This document shows positions 1-8,920 of a stretch of DNA of 64,000 nucleotides, piece after piece; within the stretch, counting starts at the first letter, position 1, and each line of letters starts with the position of its first letter. The position numbers were made by a program, and so were the translations under genes. Below the pieces are notes generated by a model. It was not told the origin of the DNA and searched no databases. It saw only the letters and a program-made list of their open reading frames with translations. Origin of the DNA: Coprococcus ammoniilyticus (GTDB taxonomy: Bacteria > Bacillota > Clostridia > Lachnospirales > Lachnospiraceae); the NCBI RefSeq assembly GCF_025567345.1, contig NZ_JAOQJS010000002.1:124001-188000 (forward strand). Direction: 5' to 3'.

Positions 1-773
1 ATATCACAGCAGATGTCCGTACGAACAATACAGATCTGAGCAAACTGGTATGTACCGTTGATGAGAAGCTGTTACAGAATGTACCGATTAAGATCATGGT
101 AACGGTTGTTAAGACGCCGGAGCCTCCGTTAGAACCGGAAAAACCGGTTGTAGAGGAACTGACTAAGAAGCAGATTGAGAAGAATTCACAGATACTTTCC
201 AGCAAACAGAAGGTTGCATGGACACAGAAGGGAATCCAACTGACCTGGAAAGCTGTTAAGGGGGCACAGGGATATGATGTCTATGCAGCTCCATGTAACA
301 GAAAGAAGCTGACTGTTGTTAAGACGATTTCAGGTGCAAAGAAGAACGCAACAGTACTGAGTAAGTATAAAGGCAAGAGTCTGAACCGGAAGCAGTCATA
401 CAGAGTCCGTGTCAAGGCATATCGTATTGTAAATGGGAAGAAGCAGTATATTGCTACAGGATTGACCCTCCATATCGCAGGGCCGAAGAACAAGACATAT
501 ACAAATGTAAAGAAGATTCAGTGCAAGAAGACAGAGTATACCTTAAAGAAAGGTAAAACAGCAAAGATAACAACTAAGCTTATCTTACAGGATAACAAGA
601 AGAAACTGTTATCCAAAGGGCATGGTGCTAAGCTTCGCTACAGCAGTACCAATAAAGCGGTTGCTGTTGTAACGGCAAAGGGTACGATCCGTGCAAAGAA
701 AAAAGGAACCTGTTATATCTATGTTACTGCATTAAATGGAGTAAATAAACGGGTGAAGGTCACAGTAAAATAA
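1..773 (+). CDS. C-terminal part of a surface protein with FnIII-like and Big2-like domains (5' truncated)
   Basis: The reading frame is open from the first bases of the window (frame beginning at base 3), so this is the 3' end of a larger gene; the ATG at 96 is internal. The visible part has a linker rich in Pro and Glu, then a fibronectin-III-like stretch (IQLTWKAVKGAQGYDVY, followed by YRVRVKAY), then a lysine-rich bacterial Ig-like group 2 module with the typical YSSTNKAVAVVTAKGTIRA and GTCYIYVTA pattern ending at the C-terminus. Such tandem modules are characteristic of secreted or wall-associated proteins of Lachnospiraceae. No LPXTG or other anchor follows, so attachment, if any, lies upstream. 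The specific ligand or enzymatic activity cannot be told from this fragment. Confidence 0.8.
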   Translation, partial: ITADVRTNNTDLSKLVCTVDEKLLQNVPIKIMVTVVKTPEPPLEPEKPVVEELTKKQIEKNSQILSSKQKVAWTQKGIQLTWKAVKGAQGYDVYAAPCNRKKLTVVKTISGAKKNATVLSKYKGKSLNRKQSYRVRVKAYRIVNGKKQYIATGLTLHIAGPKNKTYTNVKKIQCKKTEYTLKKGKTAKITTKLILQDNKKKLLSKGHGAKLRYSSTNKAVAVVTAKGTIRAKKKGTCYIYVTALNGVNKRVKVTVK

Positions 774-793
774 AACTGCAAATTTAAGTTAAA

Positions 794-857
794 AAAATTC
801 CATGGTGGGGTAACACAGGAGCTTTCCGGCTCCCTGTTATCCCATTCATGGAATTTT
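794..857. terminator. Bidirectional intrinsic terminator
   Basis: A long hairpin with outer arms AAAATTCCATG and CATGGAATTTT and inner pairing of GTAACACAGGAGC with GGCTCCCTGTTAT. It is flanked by an A tract on the left and a T tract on the right, so it can serve both the surface-protein gene and the convergent minus-strand gene. Confidence 0.85.
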
Positions 858-886
858 ATTTTTGTTCAAAATATTTATATAAAAAT

Positions 887-1609
887 CTATTTCTTTCTGG
901 ACAGATAGGTGACAAAGATCATATATTTATCAATGATCTGTCCGGCGATAGCAATACCTTTTCCCATTGTAAAAGCTGCCAATATAGTTCCGATTCCAAG
1001 ACCTTTGATATGACCGAGAAAGAAGCCTGTCATACAGGCAGTTGTAAGCAGACAGATGACGTCAAAAGAAATCTTAACGATTGAATATTTCTTCTTTATG
1101 ATCTGCGACAGCTCGCGTGGAAAAAGGTCGGTAGGAACGATTGGCAGACCGCAACGGTTGGAAAGTGCGATACCGATACAGATCAGCACATAACTAATTA
1201 TAAAATAAAGAATCCGGTATCCGATAGCGGTTGGAAGAATGTTGATCCACATTTCATGGACATCAAGCAGTTTCCCGAAGAAAAAACCAACGATAAAACT
1301 GCACAGATATTGAGGGACAAATTTCTTCCGTAAAATCATTAGGGTGAGAACCAGAAGTCCCTGAAAGATGTAGGTCCAAGTACCTAAGCTGAGCTTTGGG
1401 AGCACCTCGGAAAAGGCGTAAGGGACACTGGAAATCGCAGAAATCCCTGCACCGGAATATAACATCAGAACGACTGCGAAGCTGTTTATACATACGGCAA
1501 CGATCAAAGCTATTTCACCATACACGATATGCCGAGTCATATGAGCATCTGTTTCTTGGATGATATGGTTTTGTATATATATATTCATTTTAAAGCTGCA
1601 TCCTTTCAT
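887..1609 (-). CDS. YczE/YitT-like integral membrane protein
   Basis: About 233-240 residues with roughly five hydrophobic segments (for example IVYGEIALIVAVCINSFAVV and ILYFIISYVLICIGIALS). The combination of a GVxxISSVPYAFS-like segment after the first helix, a GFFFGKLLD segment and the NRCGLPIVPTDLFPREL loop resembles the YczE/DUF6198 branch of the YitT-related membrane proteins. The function of that family is not established; a transport or export role is inference. Two starts are possible: the first ATG at 1609, or ATG at 1588 (MNIYIQ), which lies downstream of an AAAGGA sequence. The gene is divergent from a LysR regulator with a palindrome between them, an arrangement typical of a regulator and its target. 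Confidence 0.75.
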   Translation of the reverse strand: MKGCSFKMNIYIQNHIIQETDAHMTRHIVYGEIALIVAVCINSFAVVLMLYSGAGISAISSVPYAFSEVLPKLSLGTWTYIFQGLLVLTLMILRKKFVPQYLCSFIVGFFFGKLLDVHEMWINILPTAIGYRILYFIISYVLICIGIALSNRCGLPIVPTDLFPRELSQIIKKKYSIVKISFDVICLLTTACMTGFFLGHIKGLGIGTILAAFTMGKGIAIAGQIIDKYMIFVTYLSRKK

Positions 1610-1750
1610 TTGTTTTTATCATATCGATATGTATAATGGATTATTTCGGTATTATATGTAAGCGGATTTGCTTCATTTTTATATGCCTTTCACGGTTTCG
1701 TATTGTAACACTCCATGCAAATGATAACAAATGAATAGTTTTTATAATTC

Positions 1751-1786
1751 TATAGATATTGTCTATATAAAATCTATGAGTATAAT
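1751..1786 (+). promoter_or_regulatory. LysR operator palindrome and lysR promoter
   Basis: A perfect 17-bp dyad, TATAGA-N5-TCTATA (1751-1767), matches the shape of LysR-type boxes. It overlaps a candidate -35 TTGTCT (1759-1764) that is 16 bp from a TATAAT (1781-1786) pointing to the LysR gene. Overlap of the dyad with the -35 suggests negative autoregulation; action on the divergent membrane-protein gene is inference. Confidence 0.55.
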
Positions 1787-1872
1787 ATAAATAATGGATT
1801 CAAATATAAATTTTTTGGATGAAAACAGAAAATGAATCGAACATCAAAAGTCAGATAGAAAGAGGTAAACGG

Positions 1873-2781
1873 ATGAATTTATTTTATATACGATATTTCG
1901 TGGAACTGGCAAAGGAACAGCAGTACACGAAGGCAGCAAAGAATCTGAACATCACACAGCCGAGTTTAAGCCATGCGATTCACCAGTTAGAAGAAGAACT
2001 TGGGGTATTATTATTTGAAAAGACAGGACGTAACACTGTACTTACGAGGTATGGAGAAGAATTTCTGGTCTATGCGGAGAATACGATCCGGACGCTCGAT
2101 CAGGGCATTCGTCTGATGCAGAAGGCAGCACATGGAGAAGGTGTCATAAGATTAGGGTTTGTTCGACCGCTTGGTATGGACTTTGTTCCGGGATTGGCTG
2201 ATGATTATAGGAAAAGGTTACAGGATGAAATGGTTCAGTTTTCATTTCATACAGGAACAACACATGAGTTAGTAAATGGACTGAAAGAGAAACAGTACGA
2301 TATTATATTCTGTTCCAGACCGGTGGATGAAAGTGGTCTGTCTGTTCTTCCGGTTGGCAGACAGGATCTTGTCGTAATTACCCCGGAGGGGCACCCGCTC
2401 GCAGAAGAGAAAAATGTAGATCTTGCGGATACATTAAAATATCCGCAGATTTATTTTGCGGAAGGTTCCGGTATGCGGGATGTGATAAACGAATTATATA
2501 GCTTGATAGGTGAGACACCGCAGATTGCTTATGAGACAGAAGAAGATGAAGTAATTGCCGGCCTTGTAGCGCATAACTTTGGAATTGCTGTTGTTCCTTA
2601 TATGAAGCTCTTAGAACGGCTTACGGTAAAAATCCTGAAGCTAAGAAAGCCCCGGGCAGACCGGATGTATTATATGGTCTGTGACGCGACTGCTTATAAG
2701 CCTCCCTGTGTACAGAGTTTTTATGATTATGTGTCGGAAAAAAATGAAATGCAGGAAGATAAATTTATATGGAATATATAG
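1873..2781 (+). CDS. LysR-family transcriptional regulator
   Basis: 302 residues from the ATG at 1873, chosen because AGAGG lies eight bases upstream and the product then begins MNLFYIRYFVELAKEQQY, the standard start of the LysR winged helix-turn-helix (FTKAAKNLNITQPSLSHAIHQLEEELG-like). An in-frame ATG at 1819 would add 18 residues that align with nothing in the family. Residues about 90-295 form the periplasmic-binding-protein-like effector domain (GVIRLGFVRPLG, then YDIIFCSRPV). It is divergent from the YczE-like gene and probably regulates it and itself. The effector is unknown; the CynR/CysL-like subgroup is only a general resemblance. Confidence 0.93.
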   Translation: MNLFYIRYFVELAKEQQYTKAAKNLNITQPSLSHAIHQLEEELGVLLFEKTGRNTVLTRYGEEFLVYAENTIRTLDQGIRLMQKAAHGEGVIRLGFVRPLGMDFVPGLADDYRKRLQDEMVQFSFHTGTTHELVNGLKEKQYDIIFCSRPVDESGLSVLPVGRQDLVVITPEGHPLAEEKNVDLADTLKYPQIYFAEGSGMRDVINELYSLIGETPQIAYETEEDEVIAGLVAHNFGIAVVPYMKLLERLTVKILKLRKPRADRMYYMVCDATAYKPPCVQSFYDYVSEKNEMQEDKFIWNI

Positions 2782-2901
2782 GAAATCGGAATTTGCATAA
2801 AAGTTTCGCGTATACGACAGGTTTGTGGTATAATTTTACATGAGTGATATGTATGGCTTTTTGCAATATGTATACAAAAATGATAAAAGGAGATAAAGAC
2901 T

Positions 2902-4554
2902 ATGGCATGGTATGACAGCGCAGTATTTTATCATATTTACCCACTTGGATTGTGTGGATGTCCACATGATAACAATGGAGAGACAGGAGCACATTTTGAC
3001 AAGTTAAATGAATGGGCGGAGCATGCGAAGCGGATCGGATGCAATGCGATTTATATAGGACCGTTATTTGAATCCGGTTCTCATGGATATGATACAACCG
3101 ATTATCGGCTGGTAGACAGACGACTTGGAACAAATGATGACTTCAAGCAGTTCGTAAAGAACTGTCATGCAAATGATGTAAAGGTCATCGTAGATGGTGT
3201 ATTTAATCATACAGGCAGAGATTTCTTTGCATTTCAGGATATAAAGCAGAACCGGGAGAATTCCAGATACAAGGATTGGTACTGCAATGTGAATTTCTGG
3301 GGTAACAACGAATATAACGATGGATTTTCCTATGATAACTGGGGCGGATATAATCTGCTTGCGAAATTAAACCTCTGGAATCCGGAAGTGAAGAATTATC
3401 ATCTTGAAACCGTAAAGTTCTGGGTCGATGAATTTGATATTGATGGAATCCGTCTGGATGCTGCGGACGTACTTGATTTTGGCTTTATGAAAGAATTACG
3501 TTCCTTCTGCAATGGATTAAAGCCGGATTTCTGGCTGATGGGCGAGGTTATTCATGGAGATTATTCGAGATGGGCAAATAACGATATGCTCCATTCCGTA
3601 ACAAATTATGAACTGCATAAGGGCTTGTATTCCGGACATAACGACCATAATTATTTTGAGATTGCACATACGATCAAGCGTTTAAATGGCATTGTAGGTG
3701 ATAAGAAGTTATATACCTTCTGTGATAACCACGATGTAGCAAGAATCTACAGTAAATTAAATAACAAGGCGCATATGTACAATGTAGCGATCCTCGTATA
3801 TACCGTACCGGGAATTCCGTCAATCTATTACGGTTCTGAATTCGGTATACCGGGCAATAAGGAGAATGGTTCAGACTGGAATCTGCGTCCGGATCTGAAT
3901 CTGGCTGATTTTAATGAAAAAGATGAGCTCCCTGCATTGTATACAACACTTGGGCATCTGAAACAGAGATTTCCGGAACTGACCTATGGAGACTACCGGG
4001 AATTGTATCTGACGACCGGACAGTTTGCATTTGCAAGATGTCTGGATGGACGTGCAGTTGTAACAGCATTGAATAATGCAGATAACGGTGCACACATGGA
4101 GATCAATCTGCCGATTGGTGCAAATAAAGCAGTCAACCTCCTGACGATCGATCAGACAACAGAAGTACAGGAGGATACCTGTACAGATGATGCAACAGCA
4201 AAGGCATGGGAAAATGCACGAAATGAGCTGCTTGATAAAGCCGGTCAGTTGGTCGGAGCCTCCGGTGAGATCCGCTATAAGGCAGAAGATATCCGTAAGG
4301 CATTAGAAGCACTGGAAACAGGCGCAGACTTCGGACAGGCAGTATGGAATCTGTTTGGAAATCTGAATGATACCATGAACAACATGCATCGTGTGATCGG
4401 CGAATTCGAACAGACTATGCATAAGCAGGAGAGAAACTCTGTAGCCGCAGGCGGTGACTGTACAGGCGGAGAAAGCCTTGAGATCCGCGATGGGAAGCTG
4501 ATCGTAGACCTCCCGGCAAACAAGGGTGTTGTCGTATATTTAACCAATGAATAA
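2902..4554 (+). CDS. Cytoplasmic GH13 alpha-glucan glycosidase with an unusual C-terminal helical insertion
   Basis: 550 residues, no signal peptide, start supported by AGGAGA before the ATG. The GH13 catalytic motifs are intact: DGVFNH at 98-103, GIRLD with nucleophile Asp186, GEV with acid/base Glu215, and DNHD with Asp278. The protein therefore should hydrolyse or transfer alpha-glucosidic bonds in the cytoplasm, as a maltodextrinase, cyclomaltodextrinase-like or amylase-like enzyme; the substrate cannot be fixed from sequence. The beta-sandwich after the barrel begins near residue 375 and its last strands appear at 525-550 (LEIRDGKLIVDLPANKGVVVYL). Between them, residues about 420-515 are charged and mostly helical, which ordinary family members lack. 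The gene stands alone, followed by a strong terminator. Confidence 0.9.
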   Translation: MAWYDSAVFYHIYPLGLCGCPHDNNGETGAHFDKLNEWAEHAKRIGCNAIYIGPLFESGSHGYDTTDYRLVDRRLGTNDDFKQFVKNCHANDVKVIVDGVFNHTGRDFFAFQDIKQNRENSRYKDWYCNVNFWGNNEYNDGFSYDNWGGYNLLAKLNLWNPEVKNYHLETVKFWVDEFDIDGIRLDAADVLDFGFMKELRSFCNGLKPDFWLMGEVIHGDYSRWANNDMLHSVTNYELHKGLYSGHNDHNYFEIAHTIKRLNGIVGDKKLYTFCDNHDVARIYSKLNNKAHMYNVAILVYTVPGIPSIYYGSEFGIPGNKENGSDWNLRPDLNLADFNEKDELPALYTTLGHLKQRFPELTYGDYRELYLTTGQFAFARCLDGRAVVTALNNADNGAHMEINLPIGANKAVNLLTIDQTTEVQEDTCTDDATAKAWENARNELLDKAGQLVGASGEIRYKAEDIRKALEALETGADFGQAVWNLFGNLNDTMNNMHRVIGEFEQTMHKQERNSVAAGGDCTGGESLEIRDGKLIVDLPANKGVVVYLTNE

Positions 4555-4655
4555 TATATAATTTGCCTACATTTTACTTATAGTAATGAAAATTACTATG
4601 AGAAGATGGTATTAAGTATTTTGTATAATATTTTATTAGAGAAATTTATAGACAG

Positions 4656-4707
4656 AAAAAGTCCATCAGACTTGTTTTTTGAATGAGCAAGTCTGATGGA
4701 CTTTTTT
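4656..4707 (+). terminator. Intrinsic terminator after the GH13 gene
   Basis: A 19-bp perfect stem (arms 4656-4674 and 4688-4706, core GTCCATCAGACTTG) with a 13-nt loop and a run of T at the 3' end. The remaining intergenic DNA (4555-4655 and 4708-4918) is AT-rich and shows no further feature I can support, apart from a weak TTGAAA...TAGCAT promoter-like pair near 4810-4838. Confidence 0.92.
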
Positions 4708-4931
4708 GTCGCAAAAATTTATGCATAAAGAATAAGAGCTATGCGTAGAATATTAAGATTGCATAGAAAAAAGAATGCAAAACCTCTAAAAAATATGTAG
4801 TTTTTTGTTGAAAATCACATAAAATAGTGTTAGCATAAATATGTATGTTAGTATATTTGTAACGAGACTGCACAGAATTGACGGAAGCCGCTTCTGTGCC
4901 GGGGGAATGGTTATAATTAAGGAGATTGTAT

Positions 4932-7505
4932 ATGATACTTATTGATACGCAAAAAGAAGAATTTAGCAAGCTGAGGGATATCCGCGTATTTGGAAGAATC
5001 AGTCACGATGATCGGTTTAATGGGAATCTGCTGGTGATCGGTCTTGGCGGTGTCGGAAGCAGAACCGTTTGTAACTTAAAGGGGATGATGGTTGATGATA
5101 TCATACCGGAGGATAATATTCATTTTCTGATGATTGATTCAGACATTCCTGAGATGGAACAGACAATTGAGGACAGCAAAGAGCATGTTGGTTTTAATGC
5201 ACTTGAAGTATTAAGTATCTACAGACCGAATATTGAAAATATACTTGCAGATGGAATCAAGAAAAATCCGGTACATCCGAATCTTGCAAACTGGATGGAT
5301 GCAGACTTTCCGGATGTTACAGTGACAAAAGACGGTGCGCATGGCAATCGTCAGATCGGACGACTCATGTTTTCAAATGCTTATGAAGATATCCGTATGC
5401 TGTTATTTGACAGACTGGAAGAGATTCATGATAAGGCGAATGGTAATTGGATGGATGTGATCATTGTATCCAGTCTTTCCGGCGGAACCGGAAGCGGTAT
5501 CTTATCTGATCTTACATATAATATCCGGGCGTATGGAAAAGCAAAGAAGTGGGCGAATCTTCGAATCGGAGGCTGCCTGTTGATGCCGGATGTTATATTT
5601 GGCAACAAGAGCGTAACGGAAGATCCGGAGTTAATGTTCCGGATGATGGCAAATGGCTGTGCTGCGTTAAAAGAAGTCGATTACTATATGAAGCTTTCAG
5701 AAAAGGATGATGCATATATATTTGAAAGCACCACCCACAAGCTGGTGATCCGGGAGAATCTGTTCGATGCCTGTATGCTGGTATCCGGTAAGAAGGACAG
5801 CCAGGGATACCTGCCGGAGGGTACAGTTCTGATGGACACAGCAAGATTCCTATATAAACTTGCATGTAACAAATATATCGGTAACAATGATGTAAACGAT
5901 GACAGAAAGCTGCTTCGGGATGTATTCTTTGATAATGAGAAATATTCTGTGACAAACTGGAAGATGGAACATTCGGATTCTGAGATTGCGACAGCAAATT
6001 GTTATTATAAGGTTGTCAGTGAAGCAGATTACAAGATACCGATCCGTGAGATTGAGAATATCTGTGAGAGTGATCTGTTTAACAAAGCATATAAGCGTTT
6101 GTTTGTTTCGCCATTTGACAATCCGCAGATTGAAGTGGATATCAAGGATGCGTTAAAAGAGCTGGATGATTTTCTTCATGCAGAACCGGGAGATGAGATC
6201 AACCTCAGTGTGAACGGATTAATCCAGTTTGGACAGTTTACGAAGCCAACCTATAAGATGATCAAGAAGCATACAGATGGACTCAGAGAACATATGGGTG
6301 AGAAGCTTGATAATATGGATAAAGAGCTTCCGGTCATGATCAAGTCCATTAAGAATAAATTGTGGAATTCCTTAGATGCTGTAATTGCCAGATATATCAA
6401 GGTATGCGGTCCGTATGCAGCGATTGATATTATCGGAGCACCAACAGCCGGTGTAGCAGATTCTACCAGAGGTATGATGGCAGAGGTTAAGAAGCTGCAG
6501 GAGCTTCACAGTAAATATACACCATCCGGTGAATACTCCAGAATTATAGAATCTATATGTGAGATTGTAGCAAAACGTTTCTTCACTTTTCCGTCTGCAA
6601 AGCGTGAGACAGAGAATGGATATTATGATGCCTGTATCAAAGAGACACTTGCTGCAGAACGAAATCGGATCATGGATGAGATCGATGCACAGGATCTGTT
6701 TGGTGATACACTTCGTTGGTTGCAGCAGCGAGCAGAGCGTTTGGATGAGATCTATTCCCAGTTCGGAGAAGATCTGAAGAATTCAATCGAGGATCTTGCA
6801 AATGAAGGTAAGGTAACAACCAAGAATATATTAAAGAATGCAGCCAGACATGAATTCCTTCCGACTGATTATGTAAATGACAGTCGTATCAATGAGGTAA
6901 AGGATGGACTGATCCGGTTGATGTTAGATAATGAAGCAAATATTGATAACGGAAGAGTTGTTCCTGTCAAGGATGAGATGGAGAAGATTTATCGTCGTTT
7001 ATTCAGCGGTATCGGAGCATATGGTCCGGAGAAGATGTTATCCGTTGCATTCTCTGATAAGAAGCTTGCGGAGAATGATATCAATGTTATGTTTGGTTCA
7101 CCGACAAATAACCGACGGGATGAAGTTATGCAGAAGGTAGCTGCTGCATTTGTAAATGATATTCAGGAAGAAAAGCAGTTATGTGTGCTCAAGGATGGCT
7201 ACAAAGAACTTTTGTTGAATAAGAAATATATATCAGTGCCAAATGTAATGCCGTATTTCAGTAGGGCAGTAAAAGGAATCCTGATGGATAAACCATATAA
7301 TGAGAAGGAGGATTCCATTACATTGAATCCTGGTGAGATTGAGATTTCGATCAATGATATGTATGTCGGCGTGCCTGCATCTATGATGGCATGTACAGCA
7401 GAGATGCAGAAAGCCTATAATGCAGTAGATAGTTCTTATAAGGGACTGCATATTGACGAAGTGAATAGGGATATGAAAGATTTCCCGAATCTTTGCACGT
7501 TATAA
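4932..7505 (+). CDS. Large tubulin/FtsZ-superfamily protein (Tubulin_2-like)
   Basis: 857 residues from ATG 4932, seven bases after AAGGAG; an upstream in-frame TTG at 4926 sits too close to that site. The N-terminal region has a Rossmann-like strand and glycine loop (NLLVIGLGGVGSRTVCNL, about 33-50) and the tubulin/FtsZ nucleotide signature SGGTGSG at about 183-189 within VIIVSSLSGGTGSGILSDL. These correspond to the T1 and T4 phosphate-binding loops, so GTP binding is likely. The remaining 600 or so residues are charged and largely helical, without membrane segments, and far longer than FtsZ or TubZ. Related large tubulin-like proteins in bacterial genomes have no settled function. It is monocistronic between two terminators. 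Polymer formation is inference. Confidence 0.75.
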   Translation: MILIDTQKEEFSKLRDIRVFGRISHDDRFNGNLLVIGLGGVGSRTVCNLKGMMVDDIIPEDNIHFLMIDSDIPEMEQTIEDSKEHVGFNALEVLSIYRPNIENILADGIKKNPVHPNLANWMDADFPDVTVTKDGAHGNRQIGRLMFSNAYEDIRMLLFDRLEEIHDKANGNWMDVIIVSSLSGGTGSGILSDLTYNIRAYGKAKKWANLRIGGCLLMPDVIFGNKSVTEDPELMFRMMANGCAALKEVDYYMKLSEKDDAYIFESTTHKLVIRENLFDACMLVSGKKDSQGYLPEGTVLMDTARFLYKLACNKYIGNNDVNDDRKLLRDVFFDNEKYSVTNWKMEHSDSEIATANCYYKVVSEADYKIPIREIENICESDLFNKAYKRLFVSPFDNPQIEVDIKDALKELDDFLHAEPGDEINLSVNGLIQFGQFTKPTYKMIKKHTDGLREHMGEKLDNMDKELPVMIKSIKNKLWNSLDAVIARYIKVCGPYAAIDIIGAPTAGVADSTRGMMAEVKKLQELHSKYTPSGEYSRIIESICEIVAKRFFTFPSAKRETENGYYDACIKETLAAERNRIMDEIDAQDLFGDTLRWLQQRAERLDEIYSQFGEDLKNSIEDLANEGKVTTKNILKNAARHEFLPTDYVNDSRINEVKDGLIRLMLDNEANIDNGRVVPVKDEMEKIYRRLFSGIGAYGPEKMLSVAFSDKKLAENDINVMFGSPTNNRRDEVMQKVAAAFVNDIQEEKQLCVLKDGYKELLLNKKYISVPNVMPYFSRAVKGILMDKPYNEKEDSITLNPGEIEISINDMYVGVPASMMACTAEMQKAYNAVDSSYKGLHIDEVNRDMKDFPNLCTL

Positions 7506-7516
7506 TAAATAGTATG

Positions 7517-7588
7517 AAAGAATCCTACATGTGGAGGTGTATGAAACCGTTAGTGTTTTTCAAACTTTCGTATGTGGGGTTTTTTTAA
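7517..7588 (+). terminator. Terminator after the tubulin-like gene
   Basis: AATCCTACAT (7521-7530) pairs with ATGTGGGGTT (7572-7581), with two G-U pairs. A smaller hairpin lies in the loop and a run of seven T follows. Confidence 0.7.
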
Positions 7589-7658
7589 ATTTGATTTTTA
7601 CCGGAATATGGTTATACTAGAAAAAGGTTTACATGAATAGATAGAAAGGAAAATTTCC

Positions 7659-8363
7659 ATGCTGATTTGGTATGCGGATGTGTCGGATATGACAGAGGAG
7701 CAGATGAAAAAGTATCTGGAAGAGCTGTCTGAGTATCGTTTGGAAAAAGTGAATAGGCTTCGATATGAGAAGGATAAGAAATTGTCGGTTGCTGCGGGAA
7801 TTTTGCTTGACCGGGCATTAAAAGAGTGCCATTTGTCTGAGAAAGACTGTCGCTATCAGATCATGGAGCATGGCAAGGTTTATCTGGCAGATCATCCTGA
7901 GATAGCATTTAATATCAGTCACAGCGGATGCATTGCAGTTCTGATCTTTCATAAAGAAACGAAGCACGATCTGTCCTGTGGCATTGATATCGAGCTGATA
8001 CAGGGTGGACGGGAGAAGATCGTGAACCGGTTATTTTCAGAAGCGGACAGAGAACAATATAAGAAGTTGGATCCGGATGCGGCTGCGTTATATTTTGCGC
8101 GGGTCTGGACCCGGATGGAATCATTTGGTAAGATGACAGGAAAAGGACTTGATTTTTCAGAACCGACTCAGAAAAAAATTATGGATCGTTCAGAGATGAA
8201 AAAGAAAAATGTCTATTTCCGGGAATTCAGAATAACAGATAAAACAGGTCGGGAATATAATCTCTGTGCCTGTGCAGATAAGGAAGGTTTGTTAGAAGAA
8301 ACTGTATTTTCTGATAAGTCGGTTCTTTTTTCTTCTCAGAATGTAGATTGTGTGGTAATATGA
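7659..8363 (+). CDS. Sfp-type 4'-phosphopantetheinyl transferase
   Basis: 234 residues, AAAGGA nine bases before the ATG. It transfers phosphopantetheine from CoA to a serine of a carrier protein. Sfp-family motifs are present: FNISHSG (84-90), the Mg-binding GIDIE (108-112), RLFSEAD (124-130) and WTRMESFGKMTGKGL (150-164). In the last motif Sfp has W-S-M-K-E-S-F; here the lysine before the conserved glutamate is methionine (Met153), with an arginine one position earlier, so the CoA-binding lysine may be shifted or lost. There is no polyketide, nonribosomal peptide or fatty-acid gene in the window, so the carrier protein partner is unknown; a housekeeping AcpS substitute or a distant pathway are both possible. 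Confidence 0.88.
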   Translation: MLIWYADVSDMTEEQMKKYLEELSEYRLEKVNRLRYEKDKKLSVAAGILLDRALKECHLSEKDCRYQIMEHGKVYLADHPEIAFNISHSGCIAVLIFHKETKHDLSCGIDIELIQGGREKIVNRLFSEADREQYKKLDPDAAALYFARVWTRMESFGKMTGKGLDFSEPTQKKIMDRSEMKKKNVYFREFRITDKTGREYNLCACADKEGLLEETVFSDKSVLFSSQNVDCVVI

Positions 8364-8414
8364 TGATGAAAATTTATGTACTGATACATAAGTGAAGTTT
8401 TGGAGGAACATGAT

Positions 8415-8918
8415 ATGAGTAAAAAAGCTACGAAAGCACTGAATAATCCGTATTATATCGCAAGATATAATGCATCAAAGAATAATCCAAATCTTACCAG
8501 CCGGGAAAAGACGGCTGAGATTTTAAATATTGACCGGACGCGGTTATCACGGATCGAGCTTGGCATGTCAGTTCCTTATCCGGAAGAAGTTCTGGCGATG
8601 GCGGATGAATATGAGATACCGGAGCTTTGTAATATGTATTGCTCAGGGGAGTGTGCAATCGGTCGTGAGACAGTGAAACCGATCAATGCAGATAGCTTGG
8701 ATCGACTGATCCTTCAGTTCCTTGGATCTTCTCAGAAGATGGAGAATATCACGGAGCAACTGATCAATATCACCTCCGATGGAATTGTAGATGAAGGAGA
8801 ACTGGAGCAGTTTGATTCGGTTCTGTCTGAATTGGAAAAAATGTCGGTCAACATTCAATCATTGATGATGTGGGCTAAAAAAAATAAAGATTCAATTATG
8901 AGTAAAAGAGGAAATTAG
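8415..8918 (+). CDS. XRE-family helix-turn-helix protein with C-terminal helical domain
   Basis: 167 residues from ATG 8415, eight bases after GGAGG. The N-terminal half reads as a lambda-repressor-like helix-turn-helix (SREKTAEILNIDRTRLSRIELG followed by VPYPEEVLAMADEYEIPELCNMYC). It is followed by a cysteine cluster, CNMYCSGECAIG, and then a helical second half with many Glu and Leu residues that looks like a dimerisation or sensing domain. Its stop codon is two bases before the prfC start, with the prfC ribosome site inside the end of this gene, so the two are probably cotranscribed and translationally coupled. The target promoters are unknown. Confidence 0.8.
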   Translation: MSKKATKALNNPYYIARYNASKNNPNLTSREKTAEILNIDRTRLSRIELGMSVPYPEEVLAMADEYEIPELCNMYCSGECAIGRETVKPINADSLDRLILQFLGSSQKMENITEQLINITSDGIVDEGELEQFDSVLSELEKMSVNIQSLMMWAKKNKDSIMSKRGN

Positions 8919-8920
8919 AA

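Noticed and set aside
848..1084. Plus-strand frame overlapping the YczE-like gene
   Set aside because: Composition is unlike a protein, and the minus-strand membrane protein accounts for the region.
5426..5997. Minus-strand frames opposite the tubulin-like gene
   Set aside because: No ribosome sites and no recognisable domains; the plus-strand gene has clear motifs.
4932..7505. Assigning the tubulin-like gene to a plasmid partition (TubZ) or phage (PhuZ) system
   Set aside because: No centromere repeats, TubR-like regulator or phage genes nearby, and the protein is much longer than TubZ or PhuZ.
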